DNA of 64,000 nt, taken from positions 3,968,001-4,032,000 of the forward strand of contig NZ_CP109907.1 in the NCBI RefSeq assembly GCF_033097525.1, written 5' to 3'. The notes beneath the pieces were generated by a model that had not been told where the DNA came from, ran no database searches, and saw nothing but the letters and a program-made list of their open reading frames with translations. The position numbers and the translations under genes were made by a program. The stretch is from Sphingobacterium sp. UGAL515B_05. Lineage in GTDB: Bacteria; Bacteroidota; Bacteroidia; Sphingobacteriales; Sphingobacteriaceae. Positions 19,356 to 27,812 of the stretch are shown piece after piece (position 1 is the stretch's first letter; each line of letters starts with the position of its first letter).

Positions 19356-20385
19356 CGGTCATCAGTTTGAGGGTGACTTCGAAATCTCCAGCATCGGTTT
19401 TTCTGATCCTGAGTTCATGTCGATTGGGATACAATAATTGTAATCGTCTGCGTACATTGGTCAGTCCTATACCTTCGTTTGGACGCGGTTCTGTATGTTG
19501 TAAGATTCTATTGCGGGATATAAAGATAATGCCACCCGGAGTTTCCTGAAATTGAAACTGTATCTGTGGTGCAGTTTTGCTATCTACGCCATATTTGAAT
19601 GCATTCTCAACAAAATGTATGAAGAGTAATGGGGGGATCATTCTGTTTTTGACCTTGTCTTCGATATCAAGTGTTACATTTCCTTGGATAGGAAGACGAA
19701 GGGTCTGTAAGGCGATAAAATTGCGCATATGGTCAATCTCTTTATAAAGTTCGACTTTGGGGCCGTCTACTTCGTAAAGTATATAGCGTAGCATTTCGGA
19801 TAACTTAACAATCGTGTCTTCGGAATCCGGTGATTGTTTACGAATGAGCCAACGGATATTATTAAGTGTATTGAATAGGAAATGTGGGCTGATCTGTAGC
19901 TTTAACATCGTTAGTTCTGCCGTTGTTTTTTCAAGCGCAATCTGTTTGTTGAGTTCCTTTTGTCGCGCTTGCTCATCGTAGAGGAAGATCATTGAAGACG
20001 TGATCATACAAAGGGAGTAAATAATGCCTGGGCCGATGACCAACCGTACAAAAAGAATATTTTCCTTCGTCAGATGAGCAAGCTCTCCAGCTGGATTAAA
20101 ATAGACTATGCAGTAGTTCAGTGCTACGTAGGTGGCAAACCCAAGTGCCATTAATAGCACAAAGATCTTTCTGCGGCCAAAAAAATAGGTGGGGGCTACA
20201 ACGTAGCAATGCAAGTAAAAATGAGTAGCCAGAAATATAATATTTAGCAAATGCGATAATGCCGAATAAGCTTTGAAATCAGCGATCTTATCCGGCTGAT
20301 AGAGATACGTTATAAAGGGTAACAGCAGTAATATGGTCCAGATGACAATATGTAAATAAAATTTTCTGAAGAATCTGCCAATCAT
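19345..20385 (-). CDS. LytS-type sensor histidine kinase (His_kinase family)
   Basis: 346 residues with four hydrophobic segments in the first ~140. A short coiled coil (DEQARQKELNKQIALEK) is followed by the phosphorylation motif KLQISPHFLFNTLNNIRWLI, with the active His. The HATPase region is short (PPLLFIHFVENAFKYGV, GIGLTNVRRRLQLLYP). It has no extracellular sensor domain, so sensing is probably within the membrane. It is coupled to the LytTR regulator. Confidence 0.94.
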   Translation of the reverse strand: MIGRFFRKFYLHIVIWTILLLLPFITYLYQPDKIADFKAYSALSHLLNIIFLATHFYLHCYVVAPTYFFGRRKIFVLLMALGFATYVALNYCIVYFNPAGELAHLTKENILFVRLVIGPGIIYSLCMITSSMIFLYDEQARQKELNKQIALEKTTAELTMLKLQISPHFLFNTLNNIRWLIRKQSPDSEDTIVKLSEMLRYILYEVDGPKVELYKEIDHMRNFIALQTLRLPIQGNVTLDIEDKVKNRMIPPLLFIHFVENAFKYGVDSKTAPQIQFQFQETPGGIIFISRNRILQHTEPRPNEGIGLTNVRRRLQLLYPNRHELRIRKTDAGDFEVTLKLMTDED

Positions 20386-20422
20386 GTTATGTCTAATTAA
20401 TCCCTTTGCTTTTGGACAAGAC

Positions 20423-20430
20423 CAAACTTA
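20423..20430 (-). promoter_or_regulatory. Promoter -7 element of the LytS/LytTR pair
   Basis: On the minus strand the bases read TAAGTTTG, matching TAnnTTTG, 37 bp before the kinase ATG. This 345-bp intergenic region (20386-20730) holds no gene. It carries this element, an inverted repeat and a tandem repeat. Confidence 0.55.
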
Positions 20431-20464
20431 GATAAATTGCTTTTTATATGCAATATAAATACGT

Positions 20465-20492
20465 TTCTATGCAAAAACAATTATGCATAGAA
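20465..20492. repeat. Inverted repeat upstream of the LytS promoter
   Basis: TTCTATGCA (20465-20473) and TGCATAGAA (20484-20492) are perfect 9-base arms around a 10-base AT-rich spacer. It lies 35 bp upstream of the -7 element and is a possible regulator site. Confidence 0.5.
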
Positions 20493-20512
20493 GCCTGTTT
20501 TCCTAAGATTAT

Positions 20513-20632
20513 CATGATCTGTTGTTAATCGATGTGGTGTTAAAAACATGATCTGTTCTTAATCGATGTAGTGTTAAAACGCGACCTGTTGTTAATCGGT
20601 ACGGCGTTAGAAACATGATCTGCGGTTAAATG
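20513..20632. repeat. 34-bp tandem repeat, about 3.5 copies
   Basis: Units begin at 20513 (34 bp), 20547 (33 bp), 20580 (34 bp) and 20614 (partial, 19 bp). Each has the form CATGATCTG-TTGTTAATC-GATG-GTGTTA-AAA with scattered changes. The third unit is the most diverged. The array sits between the divergent kinase and aldo/keto reductase genes and does not read as a protein. Confidence 0.85.
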
Positions 20633-20730
20633 TATAATTTTAAAAAGAGGTTTGCGAAAGAAGACGAAAGCGGAAAATACGCTGGACTGTTGGAAATAGT
20701 TTTGTATTTTGCAGGTATAAACTTTGTAAC

Positions 20731-21717
20731 GTGACATTCAATCCAAACCGATATCAGCATATGCCCTACAGACGCTGTGGGAAGAGTGGTATTCTCTTGC
20801 CAGCCATCTCATTGGGGCTTTGGCAAAATTTTGGTGAAACCGATATCCAAGCAGTATTCCGGAAAACTTTGCTGACCGCCTTCGATCGTGGGATCACCCA
20901 TTTTGATCTTGCCAATAATTATGGTCCTCCTCCGGGAAGTGCAGAAGAGAACTTTGGACAGATACTGCGCACCGATTTTGCGGGCTATCGCGATGAACTT
21001 TTAATTTCCACGAAAGCGGGGTATACCATGTGGCCGGGGCCGTATGGTGATTGGGGAAGCCGTAAATATTTGATGGCCAGTCTACATAAGAGCTTAAAAC
21101 GGATGAGTCTCGATTATGTGGATATATTTTACCATCATCGACCGGATCTGAATACACCGTTGGAGGAGACGATGGCAGCATTGCGAGATATTGTTCATCA
21201 AGGAAAGGCCTGCTATGTAGGCTTGTCCAATTATCCTCCTGATCTTGCTCAGAAAGCTGCTGCGATATTGCGTGCAATGGGGACACCATGCCTTATTCAT
21301 CAGCCTAAATATTCAATGCTGGTGCGGACACCCGAGGCGGGACTTTTGGATGTGCTGCAGGCAGAAGGAATCGGAGCGATCGCTTTCTCTCCTTTGGCAC
21401 AGGGACTGTTGACCAACAAATATCTCGGCGGCATTCCGGCGGATTCACGTGCTTCGAAAGAACATTTTTTGAAAAGTGAAATGATCACTGCTGAATTGAT
21501 GGAGAAGATCGACCGGTTGAATAATCTTGCGGTACAAAGAGGGCAAACATTGGCGCAAATGGCAATTGCATGGTTGTTAAAAGATGAACGCGTGAGCTCG
21601 GTTTTAGTAGGGGCGAGAAATAGTGAACAGCTCGTTGATTCGCTCAAGGCCCTGGATAGGTTGGATTTTACGACGGATGAATTGACGCTTATAGATACTA
21701 TTCTGAAGCAGAATTAA
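20731..21717 (+). CDS. Aldo/keto reductase, YghZ (GAP reductase)-like
   Basis: 328 residues from a GTG start. This start is chosen because NPNRYQHMPYRRCGKSG aligns with the known N-terminus of the YghZ group; an ATG at 20761 would lose it. The catalytic tetrad is visible: Asp/Tyr in DLANNYGPPPGSAEENFG, Lys in LISTKAGY, His in DIFYHHRPD. C-terminal NADPH-binding residues lie in SSVLVGARNSEQL. Cytosolic NADPH-dependent reduction of aldehydes, glyceraldehyde-3-phosphate-like in the YghZ group, is the known role. It is followed after 19 bp by a DUF1905 gene. Confidence 0.93.
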   Translation: MTFNPNRYQHMPYRRCGKSGILLPAISLGLWQNFGETDIQAVFRKTLLTAFDRGITHFDLANNYGPPPGSAEENFGQILRTDFAGYRDELLISTKAGYTMWPGPYGDWGSRKYLMASLHKSLKRMSLDYVDIFYHHRPDLNTPLEETMAALRDIVHQGKACYVGLSNYPPDLAQKAAAILRAMGTPCLIHQPKYSMLVRTPEAGLLDVLQAEGIGAIAFSPLAQGLLTNKYLGGIPADSRASKEHFLKSEMITAELMEKIDRLNNLAVQRGQTLAQMAIAWLLKDERVSSVLVGARNSEQLVDSLKALDRLDFTTDELTLIDTILKQN

Positions 21718-21736
21718 TCACCTAATTGATCGTATC

Positions 21737-22219
21737 ATGTTTGCCTTTGAAGCACAATTGGAAATTATCGGTATCAATCCTTTTGTTTTTGTTCCTACGG
21801 ATATTCTGGATAACCTATTTAAGGATGCGGGAATAAACAAAGGATATATTCCTGTGAAAGGAAAAGTGAATGAAAAGGATTATGTTCAGACATTGTTGCG
21901 GTATAAGGGTGAGTGGAGGCTGTACATTAACACGGTTATATTGTCGGATTCGCCGAAACGAATCGGTGAGACCTTAACCATAACAATTGCTTTTGATCCG
22001 GAAGACCGGACTATTTTGCCTCACCCCGAACTCGAAGCAGCATTTGCACTAAATAAGGAAGCTCTGCAGGTATTCGACGGATTGTCTCCATCAAAGCAAA
22101 AGGAAATCATCCGTTATATTTCTTCCTTAAAAACTGCGGATAGTAGAAGAAAAAATATTGAAAAAGCAATTGGTTTTCTTTTGGGTAAAAACCGATTTGT
22201 GGGGCGTGAAAAGCCCTAA
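21737..22219 (+). CDS. DUF1905 / YdeI-OmdA family protein
   Basis: 160 residues. The N-terminal ~100 residues match the DUF1905 beta-barrel pattern (FEAQLEII, IPVKGKVNEKDYVQTLLRYK, GEWRLYIN). The C-terminal helical segment (EALQVFDGLSPSKQKEIIRY, then KTADSRRKNIEKAI) matches the OmdA/YdeI 'bacteriocin-protection' domain. The true biochemical function is not established. It is probably co-transcribed with the aldo/keto reductase. Confidence 0.85.
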   Translation: MFAFEAQLEIIGINPFVFVPTDILDNLFKDAGINKGYIPVKGKVNEKDYVQTLLRYKGEWRLYINTVILSDSPKRIGETLTITIAFDPEDRTILPHPELEAAFALNKEALQVFDGLSPSKQKEIIRYISSLKTADSRRKNIEKAIGFLLGKNRFVGREKP

Positions 22220-22311
22220 GAAATCAGACCAGTACTTCGATGTGTGTACTGTAATTCTCGCCAGATATGGGGATTATTGGTCAGAATTTTAGCAATAATT
22301 TGAATATACTT

Positions 22312-23298
22312 ATGGATAATCCTAAAATTGTATGGGGTATCATCGGCTGTGGTGATGTTACAGAAAAAAAAAGTGGACCAGCGTTTAATCGCATAAATAA
22401 TAGTCAGCTCATGGCTGTAATGCGAAGAGATGCGGCGAAAGCTGCTGATTATGCTAGTCGACATCAAGTACCCTTGTGGTATTCAGACGCTGATGATTTG
22501 CTCGATAATATCGATCTCAATGCGATTTATGTAGCAACGCCACCCTCATCTCATCTCGCGTATGCACTGTCTGCCTTGCGTAGGGGGAAATCTGTTTATG
22601 TTGAAAAGCCCGTTACGTTAAATGCGATAGAAGCAGAAATATTGTTGCAGGAAGTAAAAGAAAGAGACGGGAAGTTGGTAGTTGCCCATTATAGGCGGCA
22701 ATTGCCTTTGTTTCTGAAGGTTAAGGAGCTTGTTGGAAATGGTGAAATTGGTGAGTTAAGGACGGTGCAATTGCGTTTATGGCAGAGTAGAATGCCTGAC
22801 CTAGTGACCAAAGGTGGCGGAGACTGGCGTACTGATCCTGCTGTTTCGGGAGGAGGTTATTTCTTTGATTTAGCCCCACATCAATTGGATTTGATGCTCT
22901 ATTTTTTTGGAATGCCGGTTTCATACGATGGTTTTAGCTTGATTCAGGATAAAGAAAGTGCTGTAGCTGATCTGACCACAGGAACGATTTTGTTTGAAAA
23001 TCAGCTTGTCTTCAATGGAAGTTGGTGTTTTAATGTTGCCAAAGAAAACCAGGTAGATAAGGTTGAAATTGTAGGAAGCCTTGGGCATATTACTTTTTCT
23101 ATTTTTGGAAATTCAGTTGTTGTCAAAACAAGAGATGGAGAGAAGGAATTTGTATTTGATCATCCTGAAAATATTCAATTGCCGATGATTTCGCGTACAG
23201 TAGATTATTTTAGCGGCATCGGGCCCAATCCATCTCCGATTGAGGAAGCCTTGGTTCTGATGAAGATTATCGATAACTTTTCGACAATAAGGCCATAA
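22312..23298 (+). CDS. Gfo/Idh/MocA family oxidoreductase
   Basis: 328 residues from the ATG at 22312, which begins right at the Rossmann strand (PKIVWGIIGCGDVTEKKSGP). An upstream in-frame ATG at 22267 adds an unlikely leader. The NAD(P)-binding fold is followed by the family's EKP motif (VYVEKPVTLN) and the C-terminal substrate domain (GGDWRTDPAVSGGGYFFDLA, with the active-site His in PHQLDLM). It should be a cytosolic NAD(P)-dependent sugar or polyol dehydrogenase. The substrate is unknown. Confidence 0.93.
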   Translation: MDNPKIVWGIIGCGDVTEKKSGPAFNRINNSQLMAVMRRDAAKAADYASRHQVPLWYSDADDLLDNIDLNAIYVATPPSSHLAYALSALRRGKSVYVEKPVTLNAIEAEILLQEVKERDGKLVVAHYRRQLPLFLKVKELVGNGEIGELRTVQLRLWQSRMPDLVTKGGGDWRTDPAVSGGGYFFDLAPHQLDLMLYFFGMPVSYDGFSLIQDKESAVADLTTGTILFENQLVFNGSWCFNVAKENQVDKVEIVGSLGHITFSIFGNSVVVKTRDGEKEFVFDHPENIQLPMISRTVDYFSGIGPNPSPIEEALVLMKIIDNFSTIRP

Positions 23299-23321
23299 TA
23301 TTTTACCGTTGCTAGCAAACT

Positions 23322-23495
23322 TTAGTTTTTTAGCAATGAGGCCGGTATAATGGAAAACCTATTTGGAAGACCGGTATGATACCATGTACGATCTGTTGGG
23401 GCTACCAGCAGTGTTTTATTTTGCGCATTACCTTGCAATGCTGCGAGTGACAGTACACTTATAAGGAGTACTGTCAACTGATTAAATTTGTTCAT
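23322..23495 (-). CDS. Small putative secreted protein, possibly a gene remnant
   Basis: 57 residues. A good signal peptide (MNKFNQLTVLLISVLSLAAL, cleavage after GNAQ at about 25) is followed by only ~32 residues (starting NKTLLVAPTDRTWYHTG) before the stop. It sits 9 bp downstream of an aldo/keto reductase gene on the same strand. No family was recognised. It could be a short secreted peptide or the 5' end of a lost exported-enzyme gene. The signal peptide and convincing start argue that it is, or was, coding. Confidence 0.5.
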   Translation of the reverse strand: MNKFNQLTVLLISVLSLAALQGNAQNKTLLVAPTDRTWYHTGLPNRFSIIPASLLKN

Positions 23496-23504
23496 CGCTG
23501 AATG

Positions 23505-24488
23505 TTAGATTTTCGCTAAAGCAAGATTGATGAATGATAGTTCTTCGGCGGTAAGCATGATATCGATGGCTTGAGCATTTGCTATGGCCTGCTCTGCATT
23601 TCGGGCACCTGCCAAAACCACAGTGATCGCCGGCTGTAGACTGGTCCAGCGTAATACCAATTGAGAAAGTGTTACACCTTTGTTAGTGGCAATTGGACTG
23701 ATGGTATCCAAGAAGGTCTTTACCTTGGCCAGATCAAATTGTTGGAAATAACCATTGCGGTGGTCGTTTTCTTTTAATTTACCTGTGTTAAAATACTTAC
23801 CGGTTAATAAACCGCGTTCCATAGGGCTATATACAATGATACCTAGATCATTTTGCTTTGCATAAGGAACAAGGTCTTGTTCGATACCTCGGTTTAGCAT
23901 ACTGTAACCAACTTGATTACTCGCAATGTTGAGGTTCTTCCGTGCTTCTGAAACTTGATCGACACTATAATTGCTGACGCCGGCGGCACGGATTTTACCT
24001 TGTTGTAAAAGAAGATCCAAGGCTTCCATCGTTTCCGAAATCGGCGTCGTGCTATCTGGCCAGTGAATCTGAAGTAGATCGATGTAGTCCGTACGTAAGC
24101 GTTTTAGGCTATTCTCTACTTCATGAATTACACTAGTTTTTGACGAGTATTTATAAACTGGAATAGTTTTACCAGCTTCTTCTGCATCAAAGAAAAATTC
24201 ACCTTTCCCTTGGTTACTACCGTCCCATACCAAACCAAATTTAGTTAAGAGCTGTATTTTGGTCCGATCGTATCCCTGTATTGCCGCACCGATCATTTCT
24301 TCACTTAAACCAAATCCATAAAAAGGGGCTGTATCCAATGTGGTGACACCATTGTCGATAGATGCTTTTACAGCATCAATAGAATCTTTCTTTTCATTTC
24401 CGCCCCACATGTTGCCGCCAATAGCGAAAGCCCCATAAGTAATTGCTGATAATTCTAAATCTGTTTTTCCTAATTTTCTGTATTCCAT
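23505..24488 (-). CDS. Aldo/keto reductase
   Basis: 327 residues. The N-terminus MEYRKLGKTDLELSAITYG is typical of the family. The tetrad is visible: Asp and Tyr in TLDTAPFYGFGLSEEMIG, Lys in LLTKFG, His in LLQIHWPD. The NADPH-binding C-terminus is ITVVLAGARNAEQA. Similar to general-stress or inositol-operon aldo/keto reductases (IolS-like); the substrate is not known. It is divergent from the FAD-dehydrogenase gene. Confidence 0.92.
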   Translation of the reverse strand: MEYRKLGKTDLELSAITYGAFAIGGNMWGGNEKKDSIDAVKASIDNGVTTLDTAPFYGFGLSEEMIGAAIQGYDRTKIQLLTKFGLVWDGSNQGKGEFFFDAEEAGKTIPVYKYSSKTSVIHEVENSLKRLRTDYIDLLQIHWPDSTTPISETMEALDLLLQQGKIRAAGVSNYSVDQVSEARKNLNIASNQVGYSMLNRGIEQDLVPYAKQNDLGIIVYSPMERGLLTGKYFNTGKLKENDHRNGYFQQFDLAKVKTFLDTISPIATNKGVTLSQLVLRWTSLQPAITVVLAGARNAEQAIANAQAIDIMLTAEELSFINLALAKI

Positions 24489-24600
24489 ATTTTTAATTTT
24501 TTATGTTTCCTGTTAAAACTATTTATTACGCTAATGCACCTTTTTTACCAAATAAATCTTTTCGAAATGGCGCTTATTATTATTTGAATGATTGATAGCA

Positions 24601-24608
24601 CAAAGTTA
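24601..24608 (-). promoter_or_regulatory. Promoter -7 element for the aldo/keto reductase
   Basis: Minus-strand TAACTTTG matches TAnnTTTG 113 bp before the start codon. The whole intergenic stretch 24489-24819 (331 bp) is very AT-rich. It holds no gene and must carry this promoter and that of the divergent FAD-dehydrogenase gene. Confidence 0.5.
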
Positions 24609-24819
24609 TAACCCTCATTTTTATTATTAAAATAATTTAAATTAGGTTATTCTATTATTTTTATAATATTTTAATAGGTGTTTTTTAAGGAAAGAACGAC
24701 GGTATTGCTGTTAAGTTTTTCTTGTGCAATCCTGCTCAAACTAGTAAATTTATATAAGGCAGTTGGTCTTGTGAGCAATCACATTTTTATTGGGGTAGCT
24801 GTTCGGTAAAAGAATAACA

Positions 24820-26502
24820 ATGCAAAAAGTAGAACAATTTAAACCTGACGTGATTATTATTGGAGCTGGCTTGGCAGGACTTACGACAGCAATGGAAATT
24901 ACCGATGCTGGTAAGAAAGTGCTTCTTGTGGATCAGGAAACGGAAGAAAATCTAGGGGGACAGGCCTATTGGTCCTTCGGGGGGCTTTTTCTTATCAATT
25001 CGCCGCAACAACGTCGCATGGGTATCAAGGATTCTTATGAACTAGCCCGACAGGATTGGATGGGGACTGCCGGATTTGACCGCGAGGAGGATTATTGGCC
25101 ACGACAATGGGCTGAGGCCTACTTGAAATTTGCAACAGAAGAAAAGTCTGCCTACATCGCTAAGCTTGGTATAAAGTTGATGTTTATGGTCGGTTGGGCG
25201 GAGCGCGGTGATGGTTCTGCCTCGGGGCATGGTAATTCTGTGCCTAGATTTCATGTCAGTTGGGGGACCGGAACCGGAGTTGTGAAACCTTTTGTGGATA
25301 AAGCTTATGCTGCGCAGGAAAAAGGTCTTCTGCAGTTTCGCTTTCGCCATCGCGTTACTGCGTTACTAACGCAGGATGGCACGGTCATTGGAATTGCGGG
25401 CGATGTTTTGGAACATGATAACAAAGCTAGGGGTGTTGCAACCAACAGAACTATTCTTAAAGCGTTTGCATATTATGCAGATCAGGTCGTAATTGCTTCT
25501 GGAGGGATCGGCGCAAATCATCAATTGGTACGCGAAAATTGGCCTGAACGATTAGGGAAAGCGCCGGCACAGATGATTTCAGGTGTACCCGCCTATGTCG
25601 ATGGAAAAATGATCGGAATTGCGGAAGAGGTTGGGGCTCATATGATCAACCGCGATCGCATGTGGCATTATACGGAAGGGATTGAAAATTGGAATCCAAT
25701 ATGGCCTAACCACGGCATCCGTATCTTGCCTGGGCCCTCTTCACTGTGGTTTGATGCCCGCGGTAACAGACTTCCCGCGCCTTATTTGCCTGGATTTGAT
25801 ACCTTGGGTACACTCAAACACCTGCAAGAGACAGGCTTTTCTTATTCCTGGTTTATCCTGACACAGAAGATTATCAAAAAAGAGTTTGCCCTTTCGGGTT
25901 CAGAACAGAATCCAGATATTACCAACAAGGATTATAGGTTATTCTTGAAACGCATTTTCGGGAAAAATGCTCCCGGGCCCGTTGAGGCTTTTAAGGAAAA
26001 AGGAGCTGATTTTATTGTTTCGGACAATCTAAAAGATTTGGTCGATCGTATGAATCGTTTGACCGGGGAGGATCTATTGGACTATGAAGCAATTAAATCG
26101 CAAATTGAAGCGCGTGACCGGGAAGTAGATAATAAGTTCTCAAAGGACACGCAAGTGAATTATATCCGGAATACACGGAATTACCGTGGTGATAAATTAG
26201 GCCGAGTGGCAGCCCTTCATAAAATTCTGGCGCCGGAAAATGGACCACTCATTGCGGTACGTCTCCATGTATTGACCCGGAAAACCTTGGGTGGTCTTAA
26301 AACGAATCTCCAGGCGCAAGTACTAACAAAGGATGATGAGGTGATAAAGGGCTTGTATGCTGTGGGTGAGGTGGCTGGATTTGGTGGTGGCGGGATGCAC
26401 GGCTATCGAGCGTTGGAAGGCACGTTTTTGGGAGGATGTATTTTCTCCGGCATGAAAGCCGGAAAACACATTGCGAGTTTGCAAAAGGCACCATCTGCCT
26501 AA
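24820..26502 (+). CDS. FAD-binding dehydrogenase (KstD/fumarate-reductase-like)
   Basis: 560 residues. The N-terminal dinucleotide fold VIIIGAGLAGLTTAMEI is followed by GGQAYWSFGGLFLI. A substrate-domain stretch (GWAERGDGSASGHGNSVPRF) and the C-terminal FAD closure (GLYAVGEVAGFGGGGMHGYR) match large FAD-binding dehydrogenases related to 3-ketosteroid delta-1-dehydrogenase and flavocytochrome fumarate reductase. No signal peptide, so it is cytosolic. Substrate unknown; steroid use is not implied by anything nearby. Confidence 0.9.
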   Translation: MQKVEQFKPDVIIIGAGLAGLTTAMEITDAGKKVLLVDQETEENLGGQAYWSFGGLFLINSPQQRRMGIKDSYELARQDWMGTAGFDREEDYWPRQWAEAYLKFATEEKSAYIAKLGIKLMFMVGWAERGDGSASGHGNSVPRFHVSWGTGTGVVKPFVDKAYAAQEKGLLQFRFRHRVTALLTQDGTVIGIAGDVLEHDNKARGVATNRTILKAFAYYADQVVIASGGIGANHQLVRENWPERLGKAPAQMISGVPAYVDGKMIGIAEEVGAHMINRDRMWHYTEGIENWNPIWPNHGIRILPGPSSLWFDARGNRLPAPYLPGFDTLGTLKHLQETGFSYSWFILTQKIIKKEFALSGSEQNPDITNKDYRLFLKRIFGKNAPGPVEAFKEKGADFIVSDNLKDLVDRMNRLTGEDLLDYEAIKSQIEARDREVDNKFSKDTQVNYIRNTRNYRGDKLGRVAALHKILAPENGPLIAVRLHVLTRKTLGGLKTNLQAQVLTKDDEVIKGLYAVGEVAGFGGGGMHGYRALEGTFLGGCIFSGMKAGKHIASLQKAPSA

Positions 26503-26547
26503 GAAATGTGATGAAACTTAATTCTTTTCTGAATGTTAAAATAGAGG

Positions 26548-26583
26548 TTCCATAGGCAATCAATGCGATGTTTGCCTATGGAA
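26548..26583. terminator. Hairpin between convergent genes
   Basis: TTCCATAGGCAA (26548-26559) and TTGCCTATGGAA (26572-26583) are perfect 12-base arms with a 12-base loop. T runs are weak on both sides, but the position between convergent stops fits a bidirectional terminator. Confidence 0.7.
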
Positions 26584-26593
26584 TAAGGAACTA

Positions 26594-27463
26594 TTAAGCT
26601 TTTTTTCTGATGGAGCGCATCGTTTGGAGAAGAACAGAAACGAGTACAAGAGCGAGTCCAACATAGAAGGAAGCATTGACTTGTTTGCCTTCGTTGAAGA
26701 ATAAAAAAGCAATGATAATCGAATAGATGGGCTCGAGATTGAAACTCAAATTGACCGTAAATGCAGATAACTTCTTGAGCGATTCAGCAAAAAGAACATA
26801 GAGGCCAACCGTACACAATAAAGCTAGCAAGATTAAATAGACCCCATCAGAAAAGCTCGGTATAAAACGTTCGGTAGGAAATAGATAATAGAAAATGGGC
26901 AGCCCAAATCCCAATACAATGGTGCCACTAAGCATCTGATAAAAATTGAGCAATTTACTGTCATATTGTTTGACTAATCGCTCGTTGTAAATGGTATATA
27001 GAGCCGCAAAAATAGTTGAAATTACACCCAAAATAATTCCAAGTTGATAAGAGCTATCAAAATGAAAGATTAAACTGATTCCGATCAATGTCAGCATACT
27101 TAACATGAGCTGTGCTGCGCTTAATCTTTTCTTGTTGATGATTGGCTCCAATACAGCGGTAAAGAAACTGGTCAGGCAATAGCAAACAACGCCAATGGAA
27201 ATGTTGGAAAACTTGATGCTACCATAAAAAAATATCCAGTGGATGGTGATTAATACGCCGACTTTCGCAATTTTAAACACATCTTTAGTGGATTTTAAAC
27301 GCTCAATTTTGAATAATTTGACAACGAGGAATAAGATGATTGTTGAAAGTAAGACCCGAAACCAGACGAGTGGAATTTGATTGAGGGTAATGAGCTTGCC
27401 GAAAACACCGGTGAAGCCTGCGAGCAGTACTGCGGTATGAAGTACTAAATATGATTTTTTCAT
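26594..27463 (-). CDS. EamA/DMT family permease
   Basis: 289 residues with ten predicted membrane segments in two five-helix halves, the EamA repeat layout. Family marks include FTGVFGKLITLNQIPLVWFR at the N-terminus and LSFNLEPIYSIIIAFLFFNE in the second repeat. Known members export or import amino acids, nucleosides or other metabolites; the substrate cannot be told from sequence. It is divergent from the Gfo/Idh/MocA gene. Confidence 0.92.
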   Translation of the reverse strand: MKKSYLVLHTAVLLAGFTGVFGKLITLNQIPLVWFRVLLSTIILFLVVKLFKIERLKSTKDVFKIAKVGVLITIHWIFFYGSIKFSNISIGVVCYCLTSFFTAVLEPIINKKRLSAAQLMLSMLTLIGISLIFHFDSSYQLGIILGVISTIFAALYTIYNERLVKQYDSKLLNFYQMLSGTIVLGFGLPIFYYLFPTERFIPSFSDGVYLILLALLCTVGLYVLFAESLKKLSAFTVNLSFNLEPIYSIIIAFLFFNEGKQVNASFYVGLALVLVSVLLQTMRSIRKKA

Positions 27464-27812
27464 AAGAGAAATGTCTTTCCCATAAAGGGAAATTTAAAAG
27501 CTAAATAAATAGTTAATCCTTATATCATCCGAATTTGCTCCTGATCGGAAGCCATTATTCGTTTGACATCGCGCTATATTATTTTGCTGGAGGAGAAAGA
27601 CAAGTTCTTCGGCCCATGGTTTTATGATTGGTTTTAACAAATATAGAAATTATCTACAGCATTCAAAGTGTTATATTTCAGCTATTTTGTTTGGATTAAT
27701 ATTTTTCATCCTAAAGACTAAATGTTATATTAGTAATCTCGCTAGGGGGGATCCCAAGATAATCGTCTTCCTAGTAATGAATACACAATATCAATATAAA
27801 CCAAACTAAACA
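27464..27812. other. 349-bp intergenic region, no gene supported
   Basis: AT-rich stretch between the divergent DMT permease and the oxidoreductase/GH29 pair. It contains two similar short words (GTGTTATATTTCAG and ATGTTATATTAGTA) about 60 bp apart but no recognisable gene. It must carry the two divergent promoters. Confidence 0.5.

Noticed and set aside
20513..20632. CRISPR array
   Set aside because: Units are contiguous with no unique spacers and no cas genes nearby, so this is a plain tandem repeat.
27624..27809. 61-codon open frame before the exported oxidoreductase
   Set aside because: AT-rich, no start context, ends just before the real gene, and has no family resemblance. It is better read as promoter DNA.
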